From Megalonaias nervosa (taxonomy: Eukaryota; Mollusca; Bivalvia; Unionida; Unionidae), in NCBI GenBank assembly GCA_016617855.1, contig JAECUM010011030.1, positions 16,958-80,957 of the forward strand: DNA of 64,000 nt, in the 5' to 3' direction. Made by a program: the position numbers and the translations under genes. Positions 41,501 through 56,700 of the stretch are shown here, one piece after another. The notes beneath the pieces are model-generated. The model had not been told where the DNA came from, ran no database searches, and saw nothing but the letters and a program-made list of their open reading frames with translations. Position 1 is the stretch's first letter; every line of letters starts with the position of its first letter.

Positions 41501-44500
41501 TAAAGGTTCTGGCCCCTATTTCACCAAAATGTTTTCAAATTTAAGTTCAGTTTTAGCCTTGCGATTGGCTAATCCTTGATCAGGACTTTAATTGAATCCA
41601 ATGCTTGACTGAAGACTTAAGGTAAAGTCCAGGTTCTCATTCTGACAGGACTCAATGTCAAGTCCAACCTTAGATTCTGTCAATGAAATTTAGTCCTAAA
41701 CAAAGACCAACATGAATATTCTAGTCCTGGTTTCAGCAATATTTAGTATCAATATTAATGATATTTAAGCACATGATATTTAGCGATGTCCTTTACCCTG
41801 ATATTGGTAACCAGTGACAAATTAGTATCAGTGACATTGAACAATGAAACATCATCTGCCAAAACACTGATCTTGAACAGTCCTCATGGATATTTACACT
41901 ATGCAATGTAAATATGAAAATATTTAAAACTGCAACTAAACAATTTGTGTTTCTTTAAAAAAACATCTGATAGTAGATACAAGCAGTGACATCTACTGAG
42001 AACTTGAAAATGCTCAATATTCATATATTTTTAACTGAAAGAATTAAGGGATATAGTGAGTTTCCTTTACACAATACTGTAGTTTTGATATTTGTATGAT
42101 GTACTGTAAGAAGAACAATTTTTGTAGGAACTTAAACATTTTATTAGAAAAGAAACCCATATAAAAATGCAAACACTGTTGTCCTGACAATGTCTTGATG
42201 AGTTGTTTTATAAGGAGTAAACAGTGCATGTATGTAAAATTTCAATATATAAAACTCTTATTAAATTTGTTCTCTCATGATAAGCTAATCCTATGTAACC
42301 TTGGCAATTTTGTTTAAATAGGGCTATTTCTGATGGAAAGCCCATCCAACTCCAACCTCCTTTTTCAAGAAATGCGAGGTTCACCATTTCATTTTATCAT
42401 AATAGAAATACTGCAAGATTGTGTTAATGAATTAGCTTGTCAACATATTTTGAATTTACTCAGCAATTAAAATCAAATAAAAAAACCACATGCCTATGTC
42501 ATGAATGGCAAATGTCAATTTCAACAAATAATAGTCACAACTCAACACTAAAATGTAACAAATCAAAATTAAAAAAACTTTTTTTAATCAGCATGCAATT
42601 TAGCTGCATACTGGGATGATGTCACTTTCAGAAATAAGCATGGCCATCCTCCTCTTCCAGGTTTTGAAGTGACCACCAGGTTTCTCAATCACCTCTGCCA
42701 TTTTCCCCAGCTTAATCTGAGCTGACATTCTCTAGAATTAATTAATAACTTATATATTAAAATAAAATATCCTATGTTACAGAAATGAACATACAGATAA
42801 AAAAGTTGCCTCTTTAGTGAGTAACCACTTTTGAAAATCCCATAAAATTTCACAGTATGGGACAGTTTTAGTGAGGTTGTACAAATAATAATGAACATAT
42901 GTGATGCATGAATATGCTTAATAACTTCTACAGTTAATCCTTAAAAAAATATATCAACAAATTATTACATACCTTTTAATAACATTAGATGTGACAAGGT
43001 AGTACTAATTTATGAGTTAAATTTCTATTTAAAAATCCATTGTTTTTGCACAATAATGTTCAACATTCCCCTTGGATAATTAAATTATGGTCAGGTATAC
43101 AGACTGGATTCAGAAATACATGATAGTTGATTCATCTTAATATCGCAAACCAAACTGAAATATTTTAAAATTATTTACTGACCAAGGAAAAAGAACCTAA
43201 TCACAAAAGTCATTCAAAAGAACCAATGCTCTACTGGGGGAAAAAATTTGTAGGAACTCATGAAAAATCCATTTTTTTCTCCTGTTATTGTTTTTAATTG
43301 CTGCTATTGCTAAAAAAGTCCAACATGCCAAATCTGGTAATAATTTTTTTTATCTATGTTTAAGGTAACATGTTCACAAGTGTAGTACAAATATCTTTTG
43401 CCATAGCCTTTGACCTAGAACCTAATACATACCTGTGATCTCGTCTTGGATACTATGAAGAAACACTCATATGCTGAGTTGAGTTTAGTCCATAATTATC
43501 ATTTTTAAAATAAAAACTGAATCTAATGAACTAGCATCATTCCGATATATCCACAGAATCGTTTTGATAAAAACATATGTATTTATATATATTCATGTGT
43601 GTTTGTGTTATCACACTCACATATATGCATGACAAACCTGAGATTGTTCACCTATCCAAAATCTGCCTAATAGCCAAGTGCAAAAGCAGATGATCAAGAA
43701 GTGACTGTCAAAATTCCTTCCAATGATGTTGACTGCATATGTTATGAAAACAATAGTTTCAATCTAGTTTGTCTATTGTCGTAATTTGTCTAATGTTGAA
43801 AGGCCTCTATACCAGACACTTTGTGTCAAAGTTGATCAAATTCTGTTCAGCAGGTCTGCCAGATAAAGTTTGGTAAATGTCCTTCTATTTTTAGTAATAG
43901 AGGCCATATTTGATGGCAAATCAAAATAACTTTATAAATCTGAAAGGATTAAAGCTTGATTATTTTCTGTACAATCTGGTCAAATTTTGTCAAGCAATGT
44001 TTTAAAAGAAGCTGTTAAATGTTTCCACTGTTAGCAACAGCAGCCAATTATTTGACTGCTATAATCTGTACAGACTTGAAAGCCCTCTAAGCAGGATACC
44101 AGGCATTTAGTACAATTCTGTTGAGTGGTGTTTGTGAAGTTATTTCAAAAAACCTTTTTTGTAACAGTAGCCATATTTTATGATGGACAAGCGAAATTTT
44201 TGTATCACTCTGAAAGACCTTTACTCCAGGATACTTCGTCAAATTTGGTAAAATCCAGTTCAATGGATTTTTAGAAGTTATTAAATGTTTTTCCACTTTT
44301 AGCAAAGGAACCATATTTGATGGCAGGTTGGCTCATTTACACATATTTTAATCCAGAATGCTTTTTATCAAATTTTAGTAAAATTCTGAAAAGAAAGGAT
44401 AGATAGATGGGAAAATGGTGAATAGGTCATCACATAAGCTCTTTTTATCTTTGACTGGTAGAGCTAATAAACAGTGTCTGGACAGGTGAGAAACAAATAT

Positions 44501-44677
44501 AACCAGAAAAAAAATGATCACATTGGCATCTGGGTCACAATATTTTACTTAATTCACACCAAGTGTGTTATATAGTACATATTATTCTGGCAGTACATGG
44601 TTACAATGGTAATATATTCCCTGTTATATCCCAATTTTTAATTTCTCATTTCTGCTTTCATCTTCATCTACATAGTT

Positions 44678-44749
<72 letters not shown>

Positions 44750-47700
44750 GTTATAATTCTACTGAGACCAAGTCCACTGGACTTCAGGAGGGTAAACTTT
44801 GCTTGTCCAAAGATCATAACCATAGGTCATGGACATCAGGCTTAAGGAATTTAAGCCCCTGTGTAAATTCTTGTTTACCCAATACATATATCTGCCATTT
44901 CAATTGGTCCATATTATTTGCTTCAAGTCAGATAACTAATAGTTACAAATTTAATTTTTTTTAGCTCAAGAACTATCAAATTTTAGAATTTTTTTCCACA
45001 AATATTATTCACATATGTTCAATCTTTCAGAAAACCAGATTAATACCTTTTCAGATGACTGTTCTGGTGGCCAAAGTGGTTAGAGCATTGACCTTGGATG
45101 TGGGAGGTCATGGGTTTGAACCCCAGCCAACTCAGAACTAAGACTCATAAAAACGGTGGTACTAGCAGTTGCCTTGCTTGGCATTCAGCATCAGGACATT
45201 GGTATTAGGACTGGTCGACCTGGTGTCAGGATAATGTGATTGGGTTGGAGATGATGATACATGTCTCCAGCATTATGACCCAGTGCTAGACATCAATATA
45301 ACTGCCACACTGCAGACATCATAGTGATATCAATAAATTGTTAAAGCTATGTTAAAAATCCAAAAACAGATACACCTGAAGAATTTCCAATAGTAAAAGG
45401 CATGTCATGAGCCACAAGCCTAAGAATGATTGACAGATCTTGAATAATCTTGGAGTTCTGAGCTTTTCAGAATTAAAGTGTACATGATGGATGGATAAAT
45501 ACACAAATGGATGAAAACTGAAGAATCATTAATAGAACAAGACACATCTACACCACTAGTCTAAAAAACATATCAAGTTTCAGAGAGCTATCTGAATTGG
45601 GAATTTTGCCACAGAAACAAATGTATAATAGATGGATGGAAATAAAAAAGACAAAAACATTAAAACATTTAAACTACTGAAAGTAAAGAATTGGAAATAG
45701 CAAAGGGCACATCAAAACCACTACTTTAATACGTATACCAAGATTCAAAGAATTATCTTTAATAGTTTTGGAGTTATGTTCCAAAATCAAAGTGCAGTTG
45801 ATGGATGGATTGATGAATAAACACAAATGTATTTTAAAAAATTAAATTGAACAATTGCGAGTAGTAAAATGCACATCTATGCCACTAACCAAATATATGT
45901 ACCATATTTTAAATAGATATCTCTATGCCACTAACCTAATATATGTACCATATTTTATATAGATATCTCTATGCCACTAACCTAATATATGTACCATATT
46001 TTATATAGATATCTCTATGCCACTAACCTAATATATGTACCATATTTTATATAGATATCTCTATGCCACTAACCAAATATATGTACCATATTTTATACAG
46101 ATATCTCTATGCCACTAACATATGTACCATATTTTATACAGATATCTCTTTGCCACTAACCAAATATATGTACCATATTTTAAATAGATATCTCTATGCC
46201 ACTAACCTAATATATGTACCATATTTTATATAGCTATCTCTATGCCACTAACCAAATATATGTACCATATTTTATACAGATATCTCTATGCCACTAACCA
46301 AATATATGTACCATATTTTATATAGATATCTCTATGCCACTAACCAAATATATGTACCATATTTTATGCAGATATCTATGCCACTAACATATGTACCATA
46401 TTTTATACAGATATCTCTTTGCCACTAACCAAATATATGTACCATATTTTATATAGATATCTCTATGCCACTAACCTAATATATATACCATATTTTATAT
46501 AGATATCTCTATGCCACTAACCTAATATATGTACCATATTTTATATGGATATCTCTATGCCACTAACCTAATATATGTACCATATTTTATATAGATATCT
46601 CTATGCCACTAACCTAATATATGTACCATATTTTATATAGATATCTCATATGCTTCTTGAGTTTTTTTCTAGACACCAAAGTGTGAATAAGGATTGGATA
46701 GATGGATAGATGAACTGACAAAACATTAAAATTGACAATGAAGAATTTGAGTATTGAAAGCCAGGACCACTAGTCTAATACGTGCACCAAGCTTCATAGA
46801 GATATCTTGAACAGTTTATGAGTTAAGCTCCAGAAATGATGATCATGATGGACAAAGAAATGGAATACAGACAGACACACAGATGGACAAATGGATGGAT
46901 TACAGACTCATGGACAAACAAATGGATTACAGATAGACAGATGGATTATAGAGACAGATAGATGGACAAACAGATGAATTACAGACAGCTGGATGGACAA
47001 ACAGATGACTTAGAGATAGATGAAATACAGAAAGATGGACAAAATGATGAATTACAGACAGACATAGAGGGACAAACCGATGAATTACAGACAGACATAT
47101 ACAAAGGGTCAAACATATGAATTACAGACAGATGGATGGATAAAGAGGTGAATTACGGACAGACAGATGGAGAAACAGATGAATTACATAGTTAAATGGA
47201 CCAACAGATGAATTACAGAAAGATAGATGGACAAACAGATGAATTTCAGTAATAGATGGACAAACAGACGGATCACAGACAGACAGATAGATGGACAAAC
47301 AGGTGGATCACAGACAGACAGATAGATGGACAAACAGATGGATCACAGACAGACAGATAGATGGACAAACAGATGGATCACAGACAGACAGATAGATGGA
47401 CAAACAGAGGGATCACAGACAGACAGATAGATGGACAAACAGGTGGATCACAGACAGACAGATAGATGGACAAACAGGTGGATCACAGACAGACAGATAG
47501 ATGGACAAACAGAGGGATCACAGACAGACAGATAGATGGACAAACAGAGGGATTACAGACATATGGGCAAACAGATAAAATACAGACAGATGAATAAACA
47601 GATGAATTACAGATAGATAGACTGACAAACAGATAAATTATAGACATATAGATGGACAAACTGAATGATTACCGACAGATTGATGCACATATTGTTAACT

Positions 47701-50700
47701 ATATTGCTTTGTATGAAATGGTGATAATAAACGGGAACAAAAAGTAAATAACATGCATACAAAATTTCATTTGTCTATCTGAAGTGATTTTTGTTTAACA
47801 GTGTTGACAAGGTTTTCCATCAGATACAAGTCCAAGTCCAATAAGTTAATAAATGTGTATGAAAGAACATCAAGAACTGATGCAATAGCCAGAACGTCAT
47901 CTACATATCAACAATTACGTACTTAAAGTCTCTACCTCAAGTGGTTTTTACTTACTCATGATAACAAGGTTTTCATCAAAACTGTCTCAGTCAAAAAGTA
48001 AACAAAAAATGTGCATAAAATGAAAATCTAATCAGGTCATTTACATATTAAAGCAAATGTGACTTCAAATGTCATTTCTTCATCAAAAGTGGTTTTGTTT
48101 TAAATCATGCTAACAAGGCTTTTGTCCCAAAAATTTTAAATCCCAAAAGATCTAAAATGTGTAAAATAAAATACCAAAAATTTGCTTTAATTGGCTTCTA
48201 CATGTCATCTACATATGCATACAAATAAGCCAGGAAAATTTCCTTTGTCAATGTTGAGTGGATTTTGGACAATCTTGCTAACAAGCTTCTCAGAATGTGA
48301 TTGGATGGATATACAGATAGATTTACATAAGATTTGATGGACATGACCATATCAAGATCAAAAGACGAATTTACAAATAGATTTACATACAAATGGATGG
48401 ATATGATCACAACAAGATCGAAGGATGGGTGTACAGATAGATTTACATACAAATGGATGGACACGACTATATCAAAATTGAAGGATGAATGTATCTGTAG
48501 ATTTACATACAAATGGATGTACACAATCATATCAAAATTGAAAGATGAAAGTACAGATAGATTTACATACAATTGGATGTACAAGACAATATCAAGATTG
48601 AAGGATGAATGTACTGATAGATTTACATACAAATGGATAGACATGACCACATCAAGACTGAAAGATGAATGTACAGCTAGATTTACATACAACTGGATGA
48701 ACATGACCACATCAGGATTCCACTGCAAGCAGTGGAGGTAAAACCCACATTTACATCAGATTGTTTTGTTGGCTGTCTTCCTTTAATGAATACATTAAAT
48801 ATACTTGACTATATTTTATTGACATGTACCCATCAAAACACAGCACAATATAAAAGGAAAGGACCACAACTGGTAGCATCACATGGCAATACAGCATTAG
48901 GATCTATTAAAATACCTATGATGAAAACAAATAACATCACATACCATATATAACATATAAGTCAAGTCCAATTGCAAACAAAATTGACCCTGATCTGCCA
49001 CTGCATAATGCACAACAGATCAGAATCTATGTTGTTTGTTCTACTGACTACTCTTAACAAACTGCAAAGACCTCAATCTACTAGTACAGTATGTAATGGC
49101 AGATCTGGGTCTGTGCAGTTTGAAATTGGACTGGACTTTGAAGTGAGTATATATGGTACATTCTCTAAATTAAACAGTTCGACTTTTATGTGACCACAGA
49201 TCTAAATATTGAACAACTTCAAAGTAAAATTAATGTTGCACAAAATTTAATGCCAAGAACTATTCAAAATAAACATAAAATCAGGAAGATTTCAGGATGA
49301 TGTCACCACTTCTCTGTTTGTATGCCAAGTTTCAAGGATATGAAGACATGCTCTGTGTAGCTTTTAATATTAAGCTTTTCACTTGGAGTCAGAGTTTAAA
49401 TTAACTTTCACACTTACGTCTGAGACTATGGACCAAGAGGCTTCAATTCAACTAGAATCATAAATCTAACCATCCAGCTGAGATTTCAAACTTGCATGTG
49501 ATACTCTTTACAAGACTGGAAATATGGTCTCAGATAAATGAAGCCTACAATGATGGAGATCAATTTTTAAATTTGCAGTTTGGACATGCTATAGTCCTTA
49601 CATGCCAAAAGAAACTGTTCAAGAATTGGAGCTATCACACCAAATTTATTTTGAGAAACAGAACAAAATCCTTTTGAGAAGACTCTAAAATACTCCAGGC
49701 TATAACATTTGGCTGTATTTTAATTCATAGACAAAACAGAGCAATACAACATATTAGAAAATTTAAGTTTGATTTTCATTTAAACTGAGTGTCAGGCCTA
49801 GAGATGATATTACTCTTAAGAATCAGTTTGAACAGGAAATTTAAAAAAAAAATAATTCATTTTTGATTAACTGAGATTGGAATTTCACACTCCTGTTTTA
49901 TGACCTACAGGCAAAGTAATTCATTGATTGAGAATCAGCAATTAATTTAAATACTCTGTATTTGACCTAAGTTAATCTTAAAAAATACCTGGGTCCATGT
50001 ATTTTTAAAAAATTTATACCTCTTTTACAGGGAACATGAAAATAATCATCAACTGCCAAACTTGCATGCAATGTACATGAATTGGGCTGTACATCTAAAT
50101 ACATGTGTATATGTAGCAAGCAATGCAAGGTACATCTAAACAACTGAACAGTCAACAATGAACAAGGCAAGAATATTTACCCGTAGATTGATCTTGATAA
50201 TTTAAAAAGAAAATGAGATGAAAATTAGAATTAAATGCAAAGGACAGATGATAAAAATTTTGCAATGAAGATGAACTGATTAAAATATAACAATCAACTC
50301 CATAAACACTAAGCAAGCATGCAAAAAAATCCATGCCAAATGGCCAGGATATAATGACTTAAACAAAGGATCACATGTATCGGCAACAAAATCATAGGAA
50401 TTGAGGAATTATTAGTTTAATGTGTTTTCCATGCAGACAAGAACGTAATACAGTGATAGTATATAATAGTGTCTGTTTGAAATAATGATATACATATAAA
50501 TTAACTAGCTAAATGAATCGCTCCAGTGGCCTAGTGGTTAGAGTGTCCACCTCGGATGCGGGAGGTCACGGGTTTGAACCCCAGCCAAGTCATACCAAAG
50601 ACTAAAAAATAGTACTAACAGCTGCCTCGCTTGGTGCTCAGCATTAAGAGGTTAGTCTTAGGACTGGTCTGCCTGGTATCGGGATAATGTGGCTGGGTGG

Positions 50701-53700
50701 GACATAATGTTACATGTCTGCGGCATGGTGCCCCAGTGCTAGACATCACTATAAACTGTCACACTGCAGACATCATAATGATTTGACTGAAAAATTGTTA
50801 AAAGCTACGTTAAAAATCTAAATCACACACACACACACTAACTAAATGAAGTTGAAAAAAAAACTATAGAACTATTGCAGATAAAATCTGTTTTAATGCT
50901 GAGACATTTTAAGAAAGTCTGTCAAGTTTGTATTGTGTAGGCATTTTCTTACTTCAGACACTGAAGATAATGCTTGTAACAGATGTTTTATATATCTATC
51001 GACAAAGAAGTATGAAATAAAGGATATATGTCTTCTTGTCTTATTATTTAATTCCAATAGCATCTTTAAAAAAGGTGTCCATCAGAATTTCAGCATAATG
51101 GTTTTATTTCTTGATCTGCATACATGCATTTTCTTGTCGGGTTTAAATATAAACTGCAACAAAAAAGTGATCAAACAGCAGGTCACTACAAAAGCACACA
51201 AAGCTGTTACCAATCTCAATGCCAATATCAGACAACAAATATAAACTAATGTATTTAATTTGATGCAGCAAAATCTTCCACATAATGAAGATTAAAACAA
51301 TTCATGATAAGACACCATAAAACTCTTTATTTCTGCATTATTTACTTATTTCATAAAATAATGAAAGTAGGACAAAATACCTGACGATTTTTCATCAAGT
51401 TTCTGTCTTATAATATAGCAGTATCTGATTGGTGGATATCACTGGATAGAAAGAAATGGACAGATAGAACATATGCCTGCGGCTCAAAGGATTCAAGTTT
51501 GATATGCTATGGCCACAAACGGATAATGCTCTTTTGATAAAAAAACATATAAAATTGAAGACACTTGCAAACAAAACTCCTAAATACCAACTGCAATACC
51601 AAAAATACAAATGCCTTTGCCTTGATATAGTGGCTCCTCACTATAAGACCCTCAGTAGATTGCTTCCCCATTTATGGTGTTGGTATGGTCCTGTCTCCCA
51701 TTATACTGTTGAATTTTGTTTTTCACTGCTACTTTTTCACTTAATTTTAGTTCTTGACAACTGAGAAACAAATACATGATTTCAAAATTATATGCTCCAT
51801 CTTTATTTTTTGAATGCAATATTATAATACAGCCTTCTCGAAAGATCCCTCAGCATAAGATGGCCATTTATAACACGGGTCACTTTTATAGTACCTATCA
51901 ACTGCGTCAGAAAGAAATATCACTGTATATGTATATATTCTCTGACAACAGATTAAGATAAATGGAAATACTGACAATTCATTATGCTCACTGCATTAAT
52001 ATATATTTCAACATTAACATGAAAACATGTCTTATATTCATCAAAGTATTGTTAAGATTTTTAATCACTTAATGGTTACTACCTGTAACTGCAATATTAG
52101 TAATACCACCACCCCCGAATCATACCAGATGAAATAGTAGCTACATGACATTTTAAATTTCCCATTTCCATTAACTATAATTGCTACTCAGATGAAGTGC
52201 ATGTTTAATCTAGCACACAATAAGAAGTACAGTTGTAGATTTCTTATATGGATAGTATTCACTACAAGTACAACAGTTTGAAAAGTATATGGGCTGTATG
52301 ATTGAACAATCTTACAATATTTTACCTTTCAATTCTTTTCTATTAAGACATGAACAAGTCTGAAGTTTTAAATGAGAGGAATCCAGTAAACAAAATTTAT
52401 ATCAAAATTGTATGCGAAATCTTTTCATCCTGCAATGTGCAGTTTTTGACTAAATTTAAAAAGTATATTATATGCATATGTGGTGTAGCATTAATTTTCC
52501 CACTAATGATTTTAATACTAATTTTACAATCGAGAAATTGCTATGAATTCACTATTATTCACAGGTACGAATTTTGGGAGATTTTCTGAGAGCTACAAAC
52601 AAGAAATTAAAAATATTAATGAAAAATTACCTTAAAGACAAGAAAACAAGACCCCTCCACATCTTAAAATTTAAGTGCTGATAAGAACATAAATCATAAA
52701 GTACCATATGCAAAACTTATCCCCACACAATAAATGAATATATTGCTTTTAATGAAACATTTAAAAATATTTATAATTGTTTTTCTTAAAAAAAGATAAA
52801 GAATAACACCAATGATGACTGAAAATAAAAATATCAGCAGCCCATATATGCTTTACAACTACATAGGGTAATAGTCATGTAAGTCCAGATGCTGGTCAAA
52901 CCACCACACTAATTCTACATTTTAAGTTGATTAATTCTAATTTGCTGAGTTGATCATGTTGTCAAAATCTACTGAGTGATTAATATTCAGCTACAGAATT
53001 GATTAATATTGTACAATGCAATGCTTATTCCATCTACTCTTCAAGATATCTGAACAAGTGTCCATTGAAAGGAATCATGCTCTACTGGCAGGAATCCTTG
53101 TAACGTCTGTTTCTTCCCATCGTTATTCTTTCAATTGTCAAGAACTGAAATCATCTCTGATATTCTTGAAAAATTACAAAATATGAAATTCGGTAAAAAA
53201 AATATTTTTTGCATGTTTTGATAACATGTTCACAAATGCATTGCAAAATCCTTTGTCATTTATTTGACCTTGAACCTGATCCCACAAACAGATTATAACT
53301 CAACTTCTCACACATTGTGTCAAAATATTTCCACATATTAAGTTTGGTTCAATCCATAATTTAAGCTTTCTGAAATAAACCAAATTAGTGAAAATGTATC
53401 TTTTAAAGTATCCCTCAGATATATTCACAAAGCAGCTTTATATATATCCACTCATACTTGCTTATGTCACCATGCTCACAAGCAATCACTGATAAAAACC
53501 CCAAGCTAAGATTCTGACCCTGAAATCGATGTCTGAGTGCTAACTTCTGGTCAAAATTAATTTGCTTATGTACAAATCACAAAAATGCAGAAATGACCTA
53601 TGACTTGACTCCAGCACTGAGCATGTTTGGTTTTCAAAACTGTCCACAACAGTGCAAACATGTTTCTCAGTCAGGACAATAATATACTGCATGTGGTATT

Positions 53701-56700
53701 TTAGTGCACAAAACCATGTCAGTGATACCATTCTTTCAAAAATGTAATTTTTTTAGAAGGTCAAACCATTTTAATATAGGACCAACTACATACTGCAGGA
53801 ATGTTATAGTGAAAACATCATTCCTAGATGACCATCTGTTCAGGAGGGGTAGTAGCTGTAGCAAGATTCTCTTGATGAAGAAAGATGAATTTTTAAATAT
53901 CATAATTTACAAGAAAAAAGATTGGCAACAATTATTTTTAGTTCCATTTAAAGTTACTATGTGACCAAATCTCATATAGATGTAAATAATAATTTTACAA
54001 AGAATTATAACTAATAAAAATATCTTCCTTAAGAAAATATTAATTATTTCCAATTAGGTTTGTTTATTTTTTGTATGTCACATATTAAAATATTAGCCAT
54101 ATCTTGCAGACTGTCATATTTTTCAGAATATTTTGAATTAAATATTACAATGGATTAAAATTAGGTGTTAACACACAATGTGATTTTCTAAAAGAAATAA
54201 ACACTATGTCTGGAATAAAAGATAAAAACCAAACTTATGAAGTAACAGATCTACCAATTTTGAATGCTAAACTATACATATACAGATGTAAATTTCTTTT
54301 CTTGAAATCTGTTATTCTTTCACAAGATAGTTAAACTGAATTTACATTTAGAAAAAATTTTGGGTTTATAAAATCTGCAGTTAGTAAAATCTGAAGGACT
54401 GGATTCTGTACAACAATCTGAAACAAGGTGGATTTTGTATAAGAATTTGATAAGAATTGACTGGTCTTGTAATACTGTCAGGAAAAAATAACTGTCTGCA
54501 TAATTGGTGTGTGACTATATAACTAATTTTTTTAACAAGTTATTTTTTGTCTGATTAATATGTTATATCATAGATAATGTATAGATACAGGAGTGCTGGA
54601 ATATTTATGCATTTGATGAAACAAGATTTATATGACTGCATGCAAGCAGGGTCATCAAAAGTTTGCACTGGATGAAACTGTATCCTCCACACTTGGAAAA
54701 AATAATACCACAAACTCTGCTTTTGGACTCTACTAATAAGCAAGTATAAACGGTTGATATTAGCACTTTAATGTAATTGTGATCACTAGACTTGATCTAC
54801 ATTAAATGTTTGTCATAAATTTATGTGAAAATAACTGACAAGATCTAACATCAATCAATGTTAAAATACATTAGATGAATATTTACAACAGACAAAGGAG
54901 ATTAAAATTCTTATGCATCCATGAAAGTAGCAGTCAGTGACCTTGAACTTTGACCTTTAGACCCCAAAATAGGCTACTACCTTACCTTAAATTCAACCTA
55001 TCCACAAAGTTTTGTCCAGATCTGTGATAATGGCCTAATATTTTTATGCAGAAATCATTTGGGTTCTTTCAGTCACAGTGACCATGACCTTTGATAATTA
55101 CTGGGCCCCAAAGTCAACAGGTTTCTTCCTTATCCCCCTGATGCAAACCATCCACAAAGTGAGAATTTTTGTTACTGTGCAGAAATAAAACTGGTAACAG
55201 ACAGGATAGGTGGATGGATGGACAACATTATAATGCAATACACTGTAACTTATCACAGGAATATAAAAAAAAATTCTCATTACAGCAGAAAAGATGGCTA
55301 CCATTACAATCATGTTGGATGTTTGATGGGCACAACTTTCATTTTAGACCATCAACATGTCATAAGAAATTTGTAAATGAAAACATCATAGGTCCTCCAT
55401 TCAGGAAAAGTAGTGATAATGAGATATGTTTGATGGGCACCATGTTCATTTCGGATCAACTATACCTCAAAATGAAACTGTATGCCAAGCTTCATGACTT
55501 TCCTCCAAGATGCTTAGATGCTGTAGCAATAACAACTGCAAACTATTGATGGAGTGACTGACAGATGGATGATGGACACAGGACCATTGCATAAGCTATT
55601 CTGGTCTTCAACCAGATGAGTTAAATGTATTTTCCTAAAATAAAACTGTATGCAAAGATGAAAACGCACATTACAGTTGGATATATAATCTCTATTTGGG
55701 CCAAACCAATAATTTTAAGACTATGCCTCCAGTATACTTAACTAATCACATTAAAAATTTATGAAAATTAATCAACAAAAACAAAGACTTCATCAGATGA
55801 AAAAATGCAAATAGGTTTTTCACTAAACAAATCTCAACAACTATGTAATTGATCAAATTATTGATAAATATTAATTTAATAGATATAAATGGAATGTTCA
55901 AGTACCTACAAACACATAACATTTAAAAAAATTTGATTCTTTATTTACAATTGTGGTGACATTCATTTCCAAGTTTAACTCCTTTCATTCACATCACCCT
56001 AATGGTCATGGCAACTGAATCAAGTTAAAGTAGCCAAACCACGCACAAAAAATGCCCACTTCAAATTATTTGATGATGATTTCAAGATGGCCTCTAACAC
56101 TGCAAGTTTGTGGTCTAAAGTAAATCAATGCTGGAGTTAAGAATCCATTTAACGAGTTTCAGTGGATAATTTATATTCTGTCCATATACCATTATTCTCA
56201 GTAGTTCTGTTAGAAATCCAGTTTGAAAAAGTTATGGTTATTTGCCAAGTTATTTTTTTAATGAAAATGCATGTAAGAAACGGGTTAATTTGCAAAGGTT
56301 AATTTTAGACTTAACCACAAACCAAGACAAGTATAATCGTACTAACCAGTGTTTCCTGTGTCACAAAAGAGGCAAAACAAAGCAATCATTTGTGAATATA
56401 ATACAGCTAAATGTAGCTATGATTCATGAATATGGGGTTAGAAATCCTGAAAATGAAAATGTTTCCTTCATTTTTAAAATTTTTTAAAATCACTGAAAAA
56501 TAAAAACTTTTCTTTTATTGTGATATCTTTTTAAAATCAGCTACATAAAAAGTTTCACAGACTTATGTGAAACTTTGTCAATGGCTAAAAATGTTGGAAT
56601 AATGAAACATGTATTGTGGAGGAAACTGGACACCCAAGAAGAAACCCAAAACCTTGTATGGAACCACATAATCTCCTTTATTATCTTTTAAATCCTTTTA

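Noticed and set aside
41515..41740. MITE-like segment starting cccctatttcacc
   Set aside because: The start resembles a repeat seen in molluscs, but I could not match inverted ends or a target duplication.
44563..44964. 133-codon plus-strand ORF
   Set aside because: Its centre is the (AT)n microsatellite read as Ile-Tyr repeats, and the rest has no protein character.
45060..45135. tRNA gene
   Set aside because: A and B boxes are present but the cloverleaf does not close and SINE body and tail follow. The same applies at 50,518.
48198..48728. 176-codon minus-strand ORF, the longest in the window
   Set aside because: It lies on a 60-bp tandem repeat; a period divisible by three keeps frames open on both strands. 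No splice or start support.
55169..55549. 126-codon plus-strand ORF
   Set aside because: It falls in a dispersed non-coding repeat (TGACCTT phrases, gatggatgg tail) and has no recognisable domain.
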